64,000 nucleotides of DNA, taken from positions 1 to 64,000 of the forward strand of contig DYLK01000007.1 of the NCBI GenBank assembly GCA_020722065.1, in the 5' to 3' direction. This document shows positions 27,970-36,313 of the stretch, one piece after another (the first letter of the stretch is position 1; each line of letters begins with the position of its first letter). The translations under genes were made by a program, and so were the position numbers. This stretch comes from Melioribacter roseus (GTDB taxonomy: Bacteria > Bacteroidota > Ignavibacteria > Ignavibacteriales > Melioribacteraceae). The notes under the pieces were generated by a model. That model ran no database searches. It was not told where the DNA came from and worked only from the letters and a program-made list of their open reading frames with translations.

Positions 27970-29252
27970 TGAACTTAAAATCGAAAAATATCTTTTATTG
28001 GACTTTATTTGATTTTGCAAACACATCGTATTCTATTGTTGTTGTTACATTAATTTATGCTGTTTACTTCAAAAATGTAGTTGCTGAGGGAAATTCAATT
28101 GGCGATTTTTATTGGAGTTTAGGAATTTCAATTTCTATGATTATCACTGCTATACTTTCTCCAATACTTGGAGCAATTGCCGATTATTCAGCTGGGAACA
28201 AGCGATTTCTACTTTTCTTTACATTATTAAGCATAATAGCAACTGCAAATTTATTTTTTGTAAAAAGTGGTGATGTTCTTTTAGGTTTAACATTATTTGT
28301 AATTGCAAATATTGGTTTTGAATCTGGTTTAGTTTTTTACGATTCTTTCCTCCCTGAAATTACTGAACCTAAAAATTTTGGTAGAGTTAGTGGTTATGGT
28401 TTTGCAATGGGATATTTAGGTTCGTTAATTATACTTGCTATCGCCTTCCCTTTTATTCAGAGAAATATGATTGTTGAAACTTTCCCCATTTCCGCTTTGT
28501 TTTTTCTTGTTTTTGCTCTACCACTTTTTATTTTCATTAAAGATAGCCGAAAATCTGTGAAAATTGACAAATCGTTTATTAAAATTGGTTTTGAAAGAAT
28601 TTCAAATACCATAGATAATCTTTCGCAATACAAAAATCTTTCGTTGTTTTTGCTTTCTTTCTTTTTTTATATTGAAGGAGTTAACACTGTTATTTTTTTT
28701 GCTGGGAATTACGCTTCAACTACACTACACTTTTCACAAATTGATTTGATAATATTCTTCATTATTGTTCAAACAACCGCGATACTTGGTTCAATTTTAT
28801 TCGGAATTATTGCTGATTCCTACGGACAGAAAAAAGCAATAATTCTTTCGCTTTCAATTTGGTTAGGAATTATCTTATTTGCCTACATTACAAGCGATGT
28901 TAATAGTGATTTTGTAATTTACTTTTCGAAATTACTTGGCATTTCTGCTTCGGAATTTCTAAAAAGTTCTTTTTATGTTGTTGGTTTGGCGGCAGGTTCA
29001 GTTTTAGGAGCGACACAATCTACAAGTCGAAGTTTGATGTCGAATTTAACACCGATTGATAAAAAAACGGAATTTTTCGGCTTTTTCTCGTTTTTTGGGA
29101 AAAGTTCGGCGATTTTCGGTCCACTTGTATTTGGCTTGGTAAGTTATTTGAGTGGAAGTCAGCGAATTGCATTATCGTCATTGGCAATCTTTTTTGTTGT
29201 GGGACTTTCAATTTTAACTTTTGTAAAAGAACCTAAAACAGATTCAGAATAG
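27969..29252 (+). CDS. MFS transporter, UMF1 (Atg22-like) family
   Basis: Inner-membrane transporter with about 12 helices. The opening YWTLFDFANTSYSIVVVTLIY is typical of the UMF1 family, related to yeast vacuolar amino-acid effluxer Atg22. The central loop AIADYSAGNKR matches the MFS A-motif position. Amino-acid export is a reasonable but unproven guess. The start is GTG overlapping the nusB stop by one base, so it belongs to the dehydrogenase-nusB unit. A bidirectional terminator follows. Confidence 0.85.
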   Translation: MNLKSKNIFYWTLFDFANTSYSIVVVTLIYAVYFKNVVAEGNSIGDFYWSLGISISMIITAILSPILGAIADYSAGNKRFLLFFTLLSIIATANLFFVKSGDVLLGLTLFVIANIGFESGLVFYDSFLPEITEPKNFGRVSGYGFAMGYLGSLIILAIAFPFIQRNMIVETFPISALFFLVFALPLFIFIKDSRKSVKIDKSFIKIGFERISNTIDNLSQYKNLSLFLLSFFFYIEGVNTVIFFAGNYASTTLHFSQIDLIIFFIIVQTTAILGSILFGIIADSYGQKKAIILSLSIWLGIILFAYITSDVNSDFVIYFSKLLGISASEFLKSSFYVVGLAAGSVLGATQSTSRSLMSNLTPIDKKTEFFGFFSFFGKSSAIFGPLVFGLVSYLSGSQRIALSSLAIFFVVGLSILTFVKEPKTDSE

Positions 29253-29269
29253 GAATTTTTATTAGATTA

Positions 29270-29303
29270 AAAAAAGCCGTTCAAGTTAAACGGCCTTTTT
29301 TTA
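29270..29303. terminator. Bidirectional intrinsic terminator
   Basis: GCCGTT (29276-29281) and AACGGC (29289-29294) form the stem, with an A-run before and a T-run after. It separates the UMF1 transporter from the convergent outer-membrane protein gene. Confidence 0.85.
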
Positions 29304-29329
29304 ATAATAATTAAAATTATTTTTAAGAT

Positions 29330-30661
29330 TTATAAATTAAAAGGATATACAAAAGAAACTTTTGGTTCAATTCGTTTTTGTGTTTGGTAACCCAATATTT
29401 CGTCACCTGCTCCACGAATTGGAGAAAATGTCCAATTGTAAACCATCGAAACAATTAAAAATGGATAAGGTTTGTAACCAGTTTCAACATAGAAAAGTGA
29501 ACGGTCGTCTAATTTGAACATATCAGCTTCATCTTTAATATTTACTTTATCGTATCCAGCACGTAAAACAAAAGGAGCATTTTCTGGTGCAACTTGCGAA
29601 AACATAGTTAATGTCCCGCTATTCTCAATTTTCTCCATTCTTTGATAGCTTCCAATTATATCAAAAGCACCAAGTAATCGTACAAACATACCTCCGTAAT
29701 AACCATTTGCATCTGAAACATCAGTAAGACTTAAAGTATTTAATTTAGAATTCCAGCCACCTTCCGTGTAATTAAATCTTTCAATTTCGTATTGTGCATT
29801 AAAATATGAAGGTAAGTATTGAGCATTATTTAACGTTCTTTCTAACTTAATATTTACGGTTGCAACTTTAAAATCCAAGCCTAAAATTGTTCCGTATGCT
29901 TGTCCATCCCCAAAATTGATGATTTTTGAATAAGTGTAATAAACTTCCCAATCAAGTAAATCATTCTTGAATAATGGCAATCCTAAATCAGCAGAAACTA
30001 CTTGTGGTTTATCGAAACGTTCAGTTGTTGTAAATGAATTTGTGGAATCGTCAAAAAAACCATTTTTAACTTTTGCATTTTCATTTAAGTCAGTAGCAAA
30101 AGATGCACCAACTTTCAAACCGCTAATAATTGGGATATTATTTAACGCAGTTAATTGCAAAGGACGTACAAAACCGCGAACACCGAGAACGCCAGCTTGA
30201 GAAAAATCGCCGTAAACAAGCTCAACGCCACCAACTCCAAAATCGAGTTGAGTATTCAATCCAATTGTTCTTGCGTCAAAACTTGGACTATTGTTGTACA
30301 TATACATTATATTTCCGTAACCTAAAGTTGCATAATCTAAAGCACCAACTTTGGCATAAACTGGTCCAGATTTGCTTCCATAACGAACATATCTAATAAT
30401 GGAAAGATAATCTGATAAAGTAAGGAAATCCTCAGAACGTAAACCTTCGGAATTAAATTCAAGATTCAAATCCAAACCTAATCCCCAATTTGCAAATGCA
30501 AATTCTGGACGAACTCTTAGATTGTAATAGGCTTCGCCATCAATAAAATTAACACCCATTCCTCCATCTAATTGTCCTTGATTTTGTTGAGGTTCCCAAA
30601 ATTGTGGGAAAACCGAACTATTTATACTTAAAAAAAGCAATATAATAGCTATTTTTTTCAT
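29330..30661 (-). CDS. Probable outer-membrane beta-barrel protein, unknown function
   Basis: 443 residues with a clean signal peptide (1-19, cut near VFPQ) and a long mature region of alternating hydrophobic strands rich in Gly, Tyr and Asn. It opens with GGMGVNFIDGEAYYNLRVRP and ends with an aromatic-aliphatic strand FVYPFNL. It resembles porin-like proteins in this lineage but I do not recognise a named family. It is monocistronic: the upstream gene is 133 bases away and a terminator lies downstream. Confidence 0.7.
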   Translation of the reverse strand: MKKIAIILLFLSINSSVFPQFWEPQQNQGQLDGGMGVNFIDGEAYYNLRVRPEFAFANWGLGLDLNLEFNSEGLRSEDFLTLSDYLSIIRYVRYGSKSGPVYAKVGALDYATLGYGNIMYMYNNSPSFDARTIGLNTQLDFGVGGVELVYGDFSQAGVLGVRGFVRPLQLTALNNIPIISGLKVGASFATDLNENAKVKNGFFDDSTNSFTTTERFDKPQVVSADLGLPLFKNDLLDWEVYYTYSKIINFGDGQAYGTILGLDFKVATVNIKLERTLNNAQYLPSYFNAQYEIERFNYTEGGWNSKLNTLSLTDVSDANGYYGGMFVRLLGAFDIIGSYQRMEKIENSGTLTMFSQVAPENAPFVLRAGYDKVNIKDEADMFKLDDRSLFYVETGYKPYPFLIVSMVYNWTFSPIRGAGDEILGYQTQKRIEPKVSFVYPFNL

Positions 30662-30794
30662 TTATTCTCCAATTTGTTTTTTTTGTTAGCTAAAAATAAA
30701 GAATAATGGAATATTATGTCGGAAAAATAATTTTCTTGTGATTTTGGATAAATCATTGTTTCTTAAATATTAAATTATTAAACCTATTCTTTGT

Positions 30795-32396
30795 CTATTT
30801 TTCAATAATTTGGAAGATTTCTTCTTTTGGACGAAGTTCATCATACAATGATTTTAGAGAAAGATAAGCCGTTTCATTGCCTCTTGAGGCCGCTAATCTA
30901 TAATATTCTGCAGCTTTTCCTCTATCTTGTTCAACAAATATTCCTTTTTCAAAAATTAATCCCATCAAAGCTTGTGCAAAGACTGAGCCATTTTCTGCAA
31001 CTTTCTTGATAAATTTAAATTCATTTGATTTTTCCGTTTTAGAGATATTTTCCGAGTTAAGTCGAGAGAAAGAAATTCTAATTCCGCCTTCAATATTTCC
31101 CAAATCTTTAGCTTTTTGCCAAAATTCAAACGCCTTTTTTTCATTTTTTTCAAGAAATGTACCAGAATAGTAGATTGTACCTAATTCTAAAATTGAAGGA
31201 ATATGTTGTGCTGAAGCCGATTTTTCAAGAAATTGTAAAACTTGTTCTTTAGAAAGCTGATAATCATACCCAAGCATTGTCATAATTGCCCAAACATACA
31301 TTGCATCATAATTATTATGATTTTTTATTTCCTTTTCTAATTTTTTAAAAAAACTTTGCTTGTTTACTTTCGAAAAAAGTATTTCACCAGCTTTTAGGGC
31401 ACCAAGTTTGAATGCTTGAACGTAAATTGACATTGCTTTTATACTATCTTGTTCTTTTCCCACACCAAGTTCGTACATTTTCCCAAGTAACATTAACGCT
31501 TCTGGACTTCCGTTAAGAACGCCCTTTTCTATTAATTCGAAACTTGTGGATGTATCTTTATCTTCTTCAAAATCATTTTTAGATATTGAATAATCAAATC
31601 CCAATTTTTTCTTGAGGTTCGAGTTGTCTGATTTCAGATATTCTTCAAACTTTTCTTTATCATTTTTAGATGAAACTGAATCGAAAGCTGAATCAATAAA
31701 TTGTAATTGATAACCTTGTGCTACAAATTGATTTTCATTTAGAATGTATTTTGAATTTTCGGAAATATCTGAAGTATCTAATTCCGAAATAATATTTTCT
31801 TCGTCTTTGAAAATAATTCCCATTTCCTTTAGTTCTTTTAGCATTTCAATTGCTGGTTTGTAATTCTGATTTGCTGATTTTTTCACCCAATTATATGTTG
31901 TTTGTAAATCTTTGTTCACCGTTAAAGAATATGAATGCAAAATACCAAGTATAAATTGTGCTTCCGGCATTCCCATTTCCGCAGCTTTTCGAAATAAAGT
32001 GTAAGCCTCAAACGGATTCCAAGATTTCCCAATTCCGTTAGCCTTAATAATTCCCAAATTAAAACAAGCCGAAGGTAAATTTGATTTTGCAGCTTTTTCA
32101 ATCCACAATATTGCTTTTGTGGTATCTGGTTCAAAACCTTCGCCAAGCAAATAACTTAAACCTAAAACATGTTCAGCAATTGGATTTCCCTTTTTAGCTT
32201 CTTCCATTAAATAGTAACTTGAAATTAATGGTCTATTTGGTGAACGTAATTTTCCAATTGATAGCCGATTTTCTGGGATATTATTTCTAAAAGCTTCACT
32301 TTGAGTAGAATCTTGAGAATAATTTTTTAAAAAGGGTAGGAAAAGAAGTAAAACAATTAATTTAGAAAAAGTTTTAGTTTTCAAATTATTTCTCAA
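30795..32396 (-). CDS. Secreted Sel1-repeat (TPR-like) protein
   Basis: 533 residues with an N-terminal signal peptide (cut near NYSQ) and about eight Sel1-like repeats in two blocks (about 55-190 and 285-520), each with the LGxxYxxGxGxxxDxxKAxxWxxKAA pattern, separated by an acidic Ser/Asp-rich linker. Sel1 arrays mediate protein-protein contacts; no catalytic domain is visible. The signal peptide puts it in the periplasm or envelope. It starts three bases after the J-domain gene, so they are one operon although the partner is predicted cytoplasmic. Confidence 0.82.
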   Translation of the reverse strand: MRNNLKTKTFSKLIVLLLFLPFLKNYSQDSTQSEAFRNNIPENRLSIGKLRSPNRPLISSYYLMEEAKKGNPIAEHVLGLSYLLGEGFEPDTTKAILWIEKAAKSNLPSACFNLGIIKANGIGKSWNPFEAYTLFRKAAEMGMPEAQFILGILHSYSLTVNKDLQTTYNWVKKSANQNYKPAIEMLKELKEMGIIFKDEENIISELDTSDISENSKYILNENQFVAQGYQLQFIDSAFDSVSSKNDKEKFEEYLKSDNSNLKKKLGFDYSISKNDFEEDKDTSTSFELIEKGVLNGSPEALMLLGKMYELGVGKEQDSIKAMSIYVQAFKLGALKAGEILFSKVNKQSFFKKLEKEIKNHNNYDAMYVWAIMTMLGYDYQLSKEQVLQFLEKSASAQHIPSILELGTIYYSGTFLEKNEKKAFEFWQKAKDLGNIEGGIRISFSRLNSENISKTEKSNEFKFIKKVAENGSVFAQALMGLIFEKGIFVEQDRGKAAEYYRLAASRGNETAYLSLKSLYDELRPKEEIFQIIEK

Positions 32397-32399
32397 AAA

Positions 32400-33422
32400 T
32401 TAAAAATTATAACGTTTTTTTAACCATTCGTAAGCAAGGTTAATTTCTTTGGTTTTACTTTCAGCTAAATCAATAAGTTCCTTTCCTAATCCTGAAACTT
32501 TATCTGGGTGATAAAGTGAAATCATTTTTATATAATGTTTTCGAACTTCATCTTTTGTTAATTTTCCTTTTAAGCCAAGAATTTGTCCATAATAAATTGA
32601 TTTGTATTCTTCGCTCATTATTTCTGGATTTTCTTTCTGTTCTGATTTTGAATACGAATTAGAGTTGTAGTTTGAATAATTAGCTTCCTCATATTTTTCA
32701 TGGCGTTCGTATTTTCGGTAAGTGTAATTATTCCCACTTTCTGATTCTTCTTTATAGAAAGTTTTTTTATATCTGAAAGAATAATTTTGGACATTTTGCC
32801 TCATTTCTTTAAAAAAATGAGAATTACTCTGATTTGTCAAAACAAGATAATCTAAAATCAAATTGTTCAGGATTTTCCATTCAGTATTTTTTAACTTTGG
32901 TGCAAGTTCGATGATTATTTTCTTTGCTTCTTGTTCTTTTATTAAAGGAAGTAAAGTTTTTAATCTTTTTTGTTCCAAAATTGGTGAAGTATATTTTGAA
33001 ATAACAGCCACCCAATTTGTTTCAATAACATTAATTAATAGATTATATGTTAATAGAAATTCATGAAAAATCATAGCTTGCGTAAATTTATGGATCATTT
33101 CATCAGAATAAATGATTGATTGTAATCTACCAAAGATTATAAATACAAATTCATTGAGCATTTGGTCTAAATCTAAATCAAATTCTCTCAAAAAAGTGGA
33201 ATTTAATGCACTTAATTGAAAATTCTTTCTAAAATCAATTGAGGCTTTTATTGTGAAAGATAAAAATTCTCTAGAAAAATTATTTATCCCATTCTGTATA
33301 ATTGCAATTTCAGTCCAAATTTGATTATAAACTTCAGAATAAAGATAGAAAGCACGTTCATAATCTTTCTTTTCAAGGAAATAATCCCCTATTTCTCTAA
33401 TCTTAACAATGTTTTTCATCAT
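32400..33422 (-). CDS. J-domain (DnaJ-like) protein with C-terminal J domain
   Basis: The last 70 residues form a J domain with YGQILGLKGKL, the HPDK tripeptide core and a final helix; this motif is known to stimulate DnaK ATPase. Residues 1-265 are an alpha-helical region without a recognised family and with no signal peptide, followed by a Tyr/Ser/Asn-rich linker (about 230-265). A J domain at the C-terminus instead of the N-terminus marks a specialised co-chaperone. Two consecutive ATGs (33422 and 33419) lie after AAGGAT; the second has better spacing. Divergent from the cytochrome operon. Confidence 0.82.
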   Translation of the reverse strand: MMKNIVKIREIGDYFLEKKDYERAFYLYSEVYNQIWTEIAIIQNGINNFSREFLSFTIKASIDFRKNFQLSALNSTFLREFDLDLDQMLNEFVFIIFGRLQSIIYSDEMIHKFTQAMIFHEFLLTYNLLINVIETNWVAVISKYTSPILEQKRLKTLLPLIKEQEAKKIIIELAPKLKNTEWKILNNLILDYLVLTNQSNSHFFKEMRQNVQNYSFRYKKTFYKEESESGNNYTYRKYERHEKYEEANYSNYNSNSYSKSEQKENPEIMSEEYKSIYYGQILGLKGKLTKDEVRKHYIKMISLYHPDKVSGLGKELIDLAESKTKEINLAYEWLKKRYNF

Positions 33423-33562
33423 ATCCTTTTTTGAACTAAATGAAAATAATAAAATTTTTTTTAATTAGTATTTCAATTTTAACTAAGATTTACGTATCTT
33501 ATTATCGTATAATTCAATTTTTAGTATTATTTAATTATATTCAACAAAATAAAGAGGTACAA

Positions 33563-35155
33563 ATGCCACACAAAATGTTTTATCAGATTTATGCGGTTTT
33601 CATTCTTGTTGTTATGGTAGCGTTTTCAGATGTGATTGCTCAAGATAAAATTTCCAACTACGATTTGAATTCGCCATATCATAAACACATTCCAATGGTT
33701 GACCATAGTCAGTTTGATGTTCTCAAAAAAAAATTCAAGACACCACAAGAAGTTACTGAAACTTGTTTGAGTTGCCATAACAAAGCACACGAAGGTTTGA
33801 TGAAAACATCACACTGGTTATGGACAGAAACAAACACACAATCAAAACGTGGTGAACACAAATATGGGAAGTACGATGCTGTTAACAACTTCTGTATTTC
33901 TATTCAAGGAAACTGGGCAAGATGCACAAGTTGTCACGCTGGGTATGGATATGAAAATAATGAATTTGATTTTACAAACAAAAGCAATATTGATTGTTTA
34001 GTTTGTCATGATCAAAGTGGAACTTACAAAAAGTTTCCAACAAAAGCTGGCTATCCAGTTACAGAAGAAACAGTTTTCCCAGAAAATAACGTAACATACC
34101 TACCTCCAGATTATAACAAAATTGCTCAAAGTGTTGGTATTCCAAAACGCCAAAATTGCGGTGTTTGTCATTATTTTGGTGGTGGTGGGAATAACGTAAA
34201 ACACGGTGATTTAGAAAAAGCGTTAACAAAAACAACAAAAAAAGTTGATGTTCATATGGGGATTGATGGCGCAAATATGCGTTGTGCAGAATGCCACAAA
34301 ACTGAAAATCATAATATTACTGGAAAACTTTACACAGTTGCCACCGATAATGAAGACAGAGTTTCGTGTACAGATTGCCACGAATCAAATATCCATAAAA
34401 ATCCCATTTTAAACAGACATACAGAAACTATTGCATGCCAAACTTGTCATATTCCTGAATATGCAAAAGTAAATCCAACAAAAATGAGTTGGGATTGGTC
34501 AAAAGCTGGTGAAAATAGAAAACCTGCTGATATTCCAAAAATGCACGGTGAACCAACCTACAACAAGAAAAAAGGCGAATTTACCTTTGGAGTTAATGTA
34601 AAACCAGATTATGTTTTTTTTAACGGGACAGCTGAGCAAGTTCATTTTGGCGATAAAATTGACCCAACAAAACCAGTTGTAATGAACACATTAAATGGTT
34701 CTTACCTTGACGGGAAATCAAAAATTATCCCAGTTAAAATTTTTACTGGGAAACAAATTTATGATACAGAACTTAACACATTTATTGCTCCAAAATTATT
34801 TGGGAAACCTGGCACTGGTGCTTATTGGTCTGACTTTGATTGGGGAAAATCAGCAACTGCAGGGATGAAAGAAGCTGGCTTAACTTATAGCGGGAAATAT
34901 GGTTTTGTAAGTACAGTTGCTTATTGGAGAATCAACCACATGGTTTCACCAAAAGAAGATGCTCTTTCATGTAATGAATGCCACGTTCCAGAAGGCGGAA
35001 GATTAGCAAAATTACAATCAGAAGGTTTATATATCCCAGGTAGAGATCGAAATGCAACTCTTGATTCTATTGGATATTTCCTTCTAATTGCTACTTTCAT
35101 TGGCGTTTTGGGTCATGGATTATTAAGAATAGTTTTTGCAAGTAAAAGAAAATAA
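33563..35155 (+). CDS. Octaheme c-type cytochrome, tetrathionate-reductase (OTR) family
   Basis: 530 residues exported by an N-terminal signal/anchor (about 5-27) with a second membrane helix near the C-terminus (about 505-525). Eight CxxCH heme sites are present in order: CLSCH, CTSCH, CLVCH, CGVCH, CAECH, CTDCH, CQTCH, CNECH. The leading block VDHSQFDVL then TCLSCH and MKTSHWLW matches the octaheme OTR family, whose Shewanella member reduces tetrathionate, nitrite and hydroxylamine in vitro. The natural substrate is unknown. I start at ATG 33563 because AAAGAGG lies 6 bases before it; the frame is open back to 33440. Cytochrome b follows 11 bases on. Confidence 0.9.
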   Translation: MPHKMFYQIYAVFILVVMVAFSDVIAQDKISNYDLNSPYHKHIPMVDHSQFDVLKKKFKTPQEVTETCLSCHNKAHEGLMKTSHWLWTETNTQSKRGEHKYGKYDAVNNFCISIQGNWARCTSCHAGYGYENNEFDFTNKSNIDCLVCHDQSGTYKKFPTKAGYPVTEETVFPENNVTYLPPDYNKIAQSVGIPKRQNCGVCHYFGGGGNNVKHGDLEKALTKTTKKVDVHMGIDGANMRCAECHKTENHNITGKLYTVATDNEDRVSCTDCHESNIHKNPILNRHTETIACQTCHIPEYAKVNPTKMSWDWSKAGENRKPADIPKMHGEPTYNKKKGEFTFGVNVKPDYVFFNGTAEQVHFGDKIDPTKPVVMNTLNGSYLDGKSKIIPVKIFTGKQIYDTELNTFIAPKLFGKPGTGAYWSDFDWGKSATAGMKEAGLTYSGKYGFVSTVAYWRINHMVSPKEDALSCNECHVPEGGRLAKLQSEGLYIPGRDRNATLDSIGYFLLIATFIGVLGHGLLRIVFASKRK

Positions 35156-35166
35156 GGAAATTAGAT

Positions 35167-35769
35167 ATGAAACAAAAAGTTTTATTTTATACACGTTTCG
35201 AAAGATTATGGCACTGGTTACAAGCCTTCCTCATTTTATCTCTTGCTGTAACCGGCTTCGAAGTTCATGGCATTTATTCAATTTTCGGCTTTTCTACTGC
35301 AGTTGAATATCACAATTTGCTTGGTCTATCTCTTATTGGCTTATATATCTTCTGGGTTTTCTGGTTGATAATTACAGGACAATGGAGACAATATGTTCCT
35401 GGGATAAAAGGCGTTTACGAACAGGCTATGTACTATATTTCTGGAATTTTCAAAGATGCTCCTCATCCAACCGAAAAAACCCCAGAATCAAAATTAAATC
35501 CAATGCAGAGAGTTGCTTATTTTGTATTAGTTGCAGTTTTAATTCCACTTCAATTAATTTTAGGGGCACTATATCTTTATTACAATGAACCTGATGTTCT
35601 TGGAATTCAATTAGAATCGCTTGAACCCGTTGCAATTTTACATACATTCGTTGCATTCTTAATTTTGACTTTTGTCATTGGTCATATTTACTTAACTACT
35701 ACAGGACATACTTTAACTTCTTATATTAAAGGTATGATTACTGGTTATGAAGAAGTTGACCACAAATAA
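35167..35769 (+). CDS. Membrane cytochrome b (thiosulfate-reductase/hydrogenase b-type)
   Basis: 200-residue protein with four hydrophobic helices and heme-b candidate histidines in RLWHWLQAF (His16), VEYHNLLG, AILHTF and IGHIYL, the di-heme arrangement of the Ni/Fe-hydrogenase/thiosulfate-reductase cytochrome b family. It probably passes electrons from the menaquinone pool to the octaheme protein encoded just upstream, making a two-gene quinol-linked reductase. A GGAAATTAG ribosome site and the 11-base gap support one transcript, which ends at the terminator at 35793-35821. Confidence 0.88.
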   Translation: MKQKVLFYTRFERLWHWLQAFLILSLAVTGFEVHGIYSIFGFSTAVEYHNLLGLSLIGLYIFWVFWLIITGQWRQYVPGIKGVYEQAMYYISGIFKDAPHPTEKTPESKLNPMQRVAYFVLVAVLIPLQLILGALYLYYNEPDVLGIQLESLEPVAILHTFVAFLILTFVIGHIYLTTTGHTLTSYIKGMITGYEEVDHK

Positions 35770-35792
35770 GAAAAATTAATATTTATTAAAAA

Positions 35793-35821
35793 ATCCCCGA
35801 AAGTATCGGGGATTTTTTTTA
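35793..35821 (+). terminator. Intrinsic terminator after the cytochrome operon
   Basis: ATCCCCGA and TCGGGGAT form an eight-pair stem around AAGTA, followed by a run of eight T. Confidence 0.88.
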
Positions 35822-35897
35822 TAGAAATTTCAATTATAGTTTTTTTTAATTCTTTCTTTTATCATATTTTGAATATGTATATATTAAAGAAAAAAAT

Positions 35898-36311
35898 ATG
35901 AACCCGAGTAAAATTGAACATATTGGAATTGCAGTAAAAAATCTTGATGAAGCAATAATATTGTATGAAAAACTTCTTCAAACAAAATGTTACAAAATTG
36001 AAGAAGTAAAAAATCAGAAAGTAAAAACAGCTTTTTTCCAAATTGGGGATTCGAAGATTGAATTACTTGAAGCTACAGATTCAGAAAGCCCAATCGCAAA
36101 ATTTATTGAAAAAAGAGGTGAAGGTTTACATCATATCGCTTTTGCAACAAATGATGTCCAATCTTCAGTTGTTTCATTAGAAAACGAAAATTTTACTTTA
36201 ATTGATAAATTACCGAAAATCGGTGCAGACGGGATGGAAATTGCATTTGTCCATCCAAAATCAACATGCGGAGTTTTAACTGAATTTTGTTCCCCAATTA
36301 AAAAGGTATAA
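35898..36311 (+). CDS. mce: Methylmalonyl-CoA epimerase
   Basis: Interconverts (S)- and (R)-methylmalonyl-CoA, linking propionyl-CoA with succinyl-CoA. Glyoxalase/VOC fold with metal ligands at the expected places: His8 (IEHIGIAV), Glu55 (KIELLE), His79 in GLHHIAF and Glu129 in LTEFC. 137 residues is standard. It would serve breakdown of valine, isoleucine or odd-chain acids, fitting the amino-acid lifestyle. The mutase is not in the window. The aminopeptidase gene starts two bases after the stop. Confidence 0.93.
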   Translation: MNPSKIEHIGIAVKNLDEAIILYEKLLQTKCYKIEEVKNQKVKTAFFQIGDSKIELLEATDSESPIAKFIEKRGEGLHHIAFATNDVQSSVVSLENENFTLIDKLPKIGADGMEIAFVHPKSTCGVLTEFCSPIKKV

Positions 36312-36313
36312 AA

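Noticed and set aside
33440-33562. Longer start (33440) for the octaheme cytochrome
   Set aside because: The AAAGAGG ribosome site directly precedes the ATG at 33563, which begins a normal signal/anchor; the upstream 41 codons are very AT-rich and look like promoter DNA.
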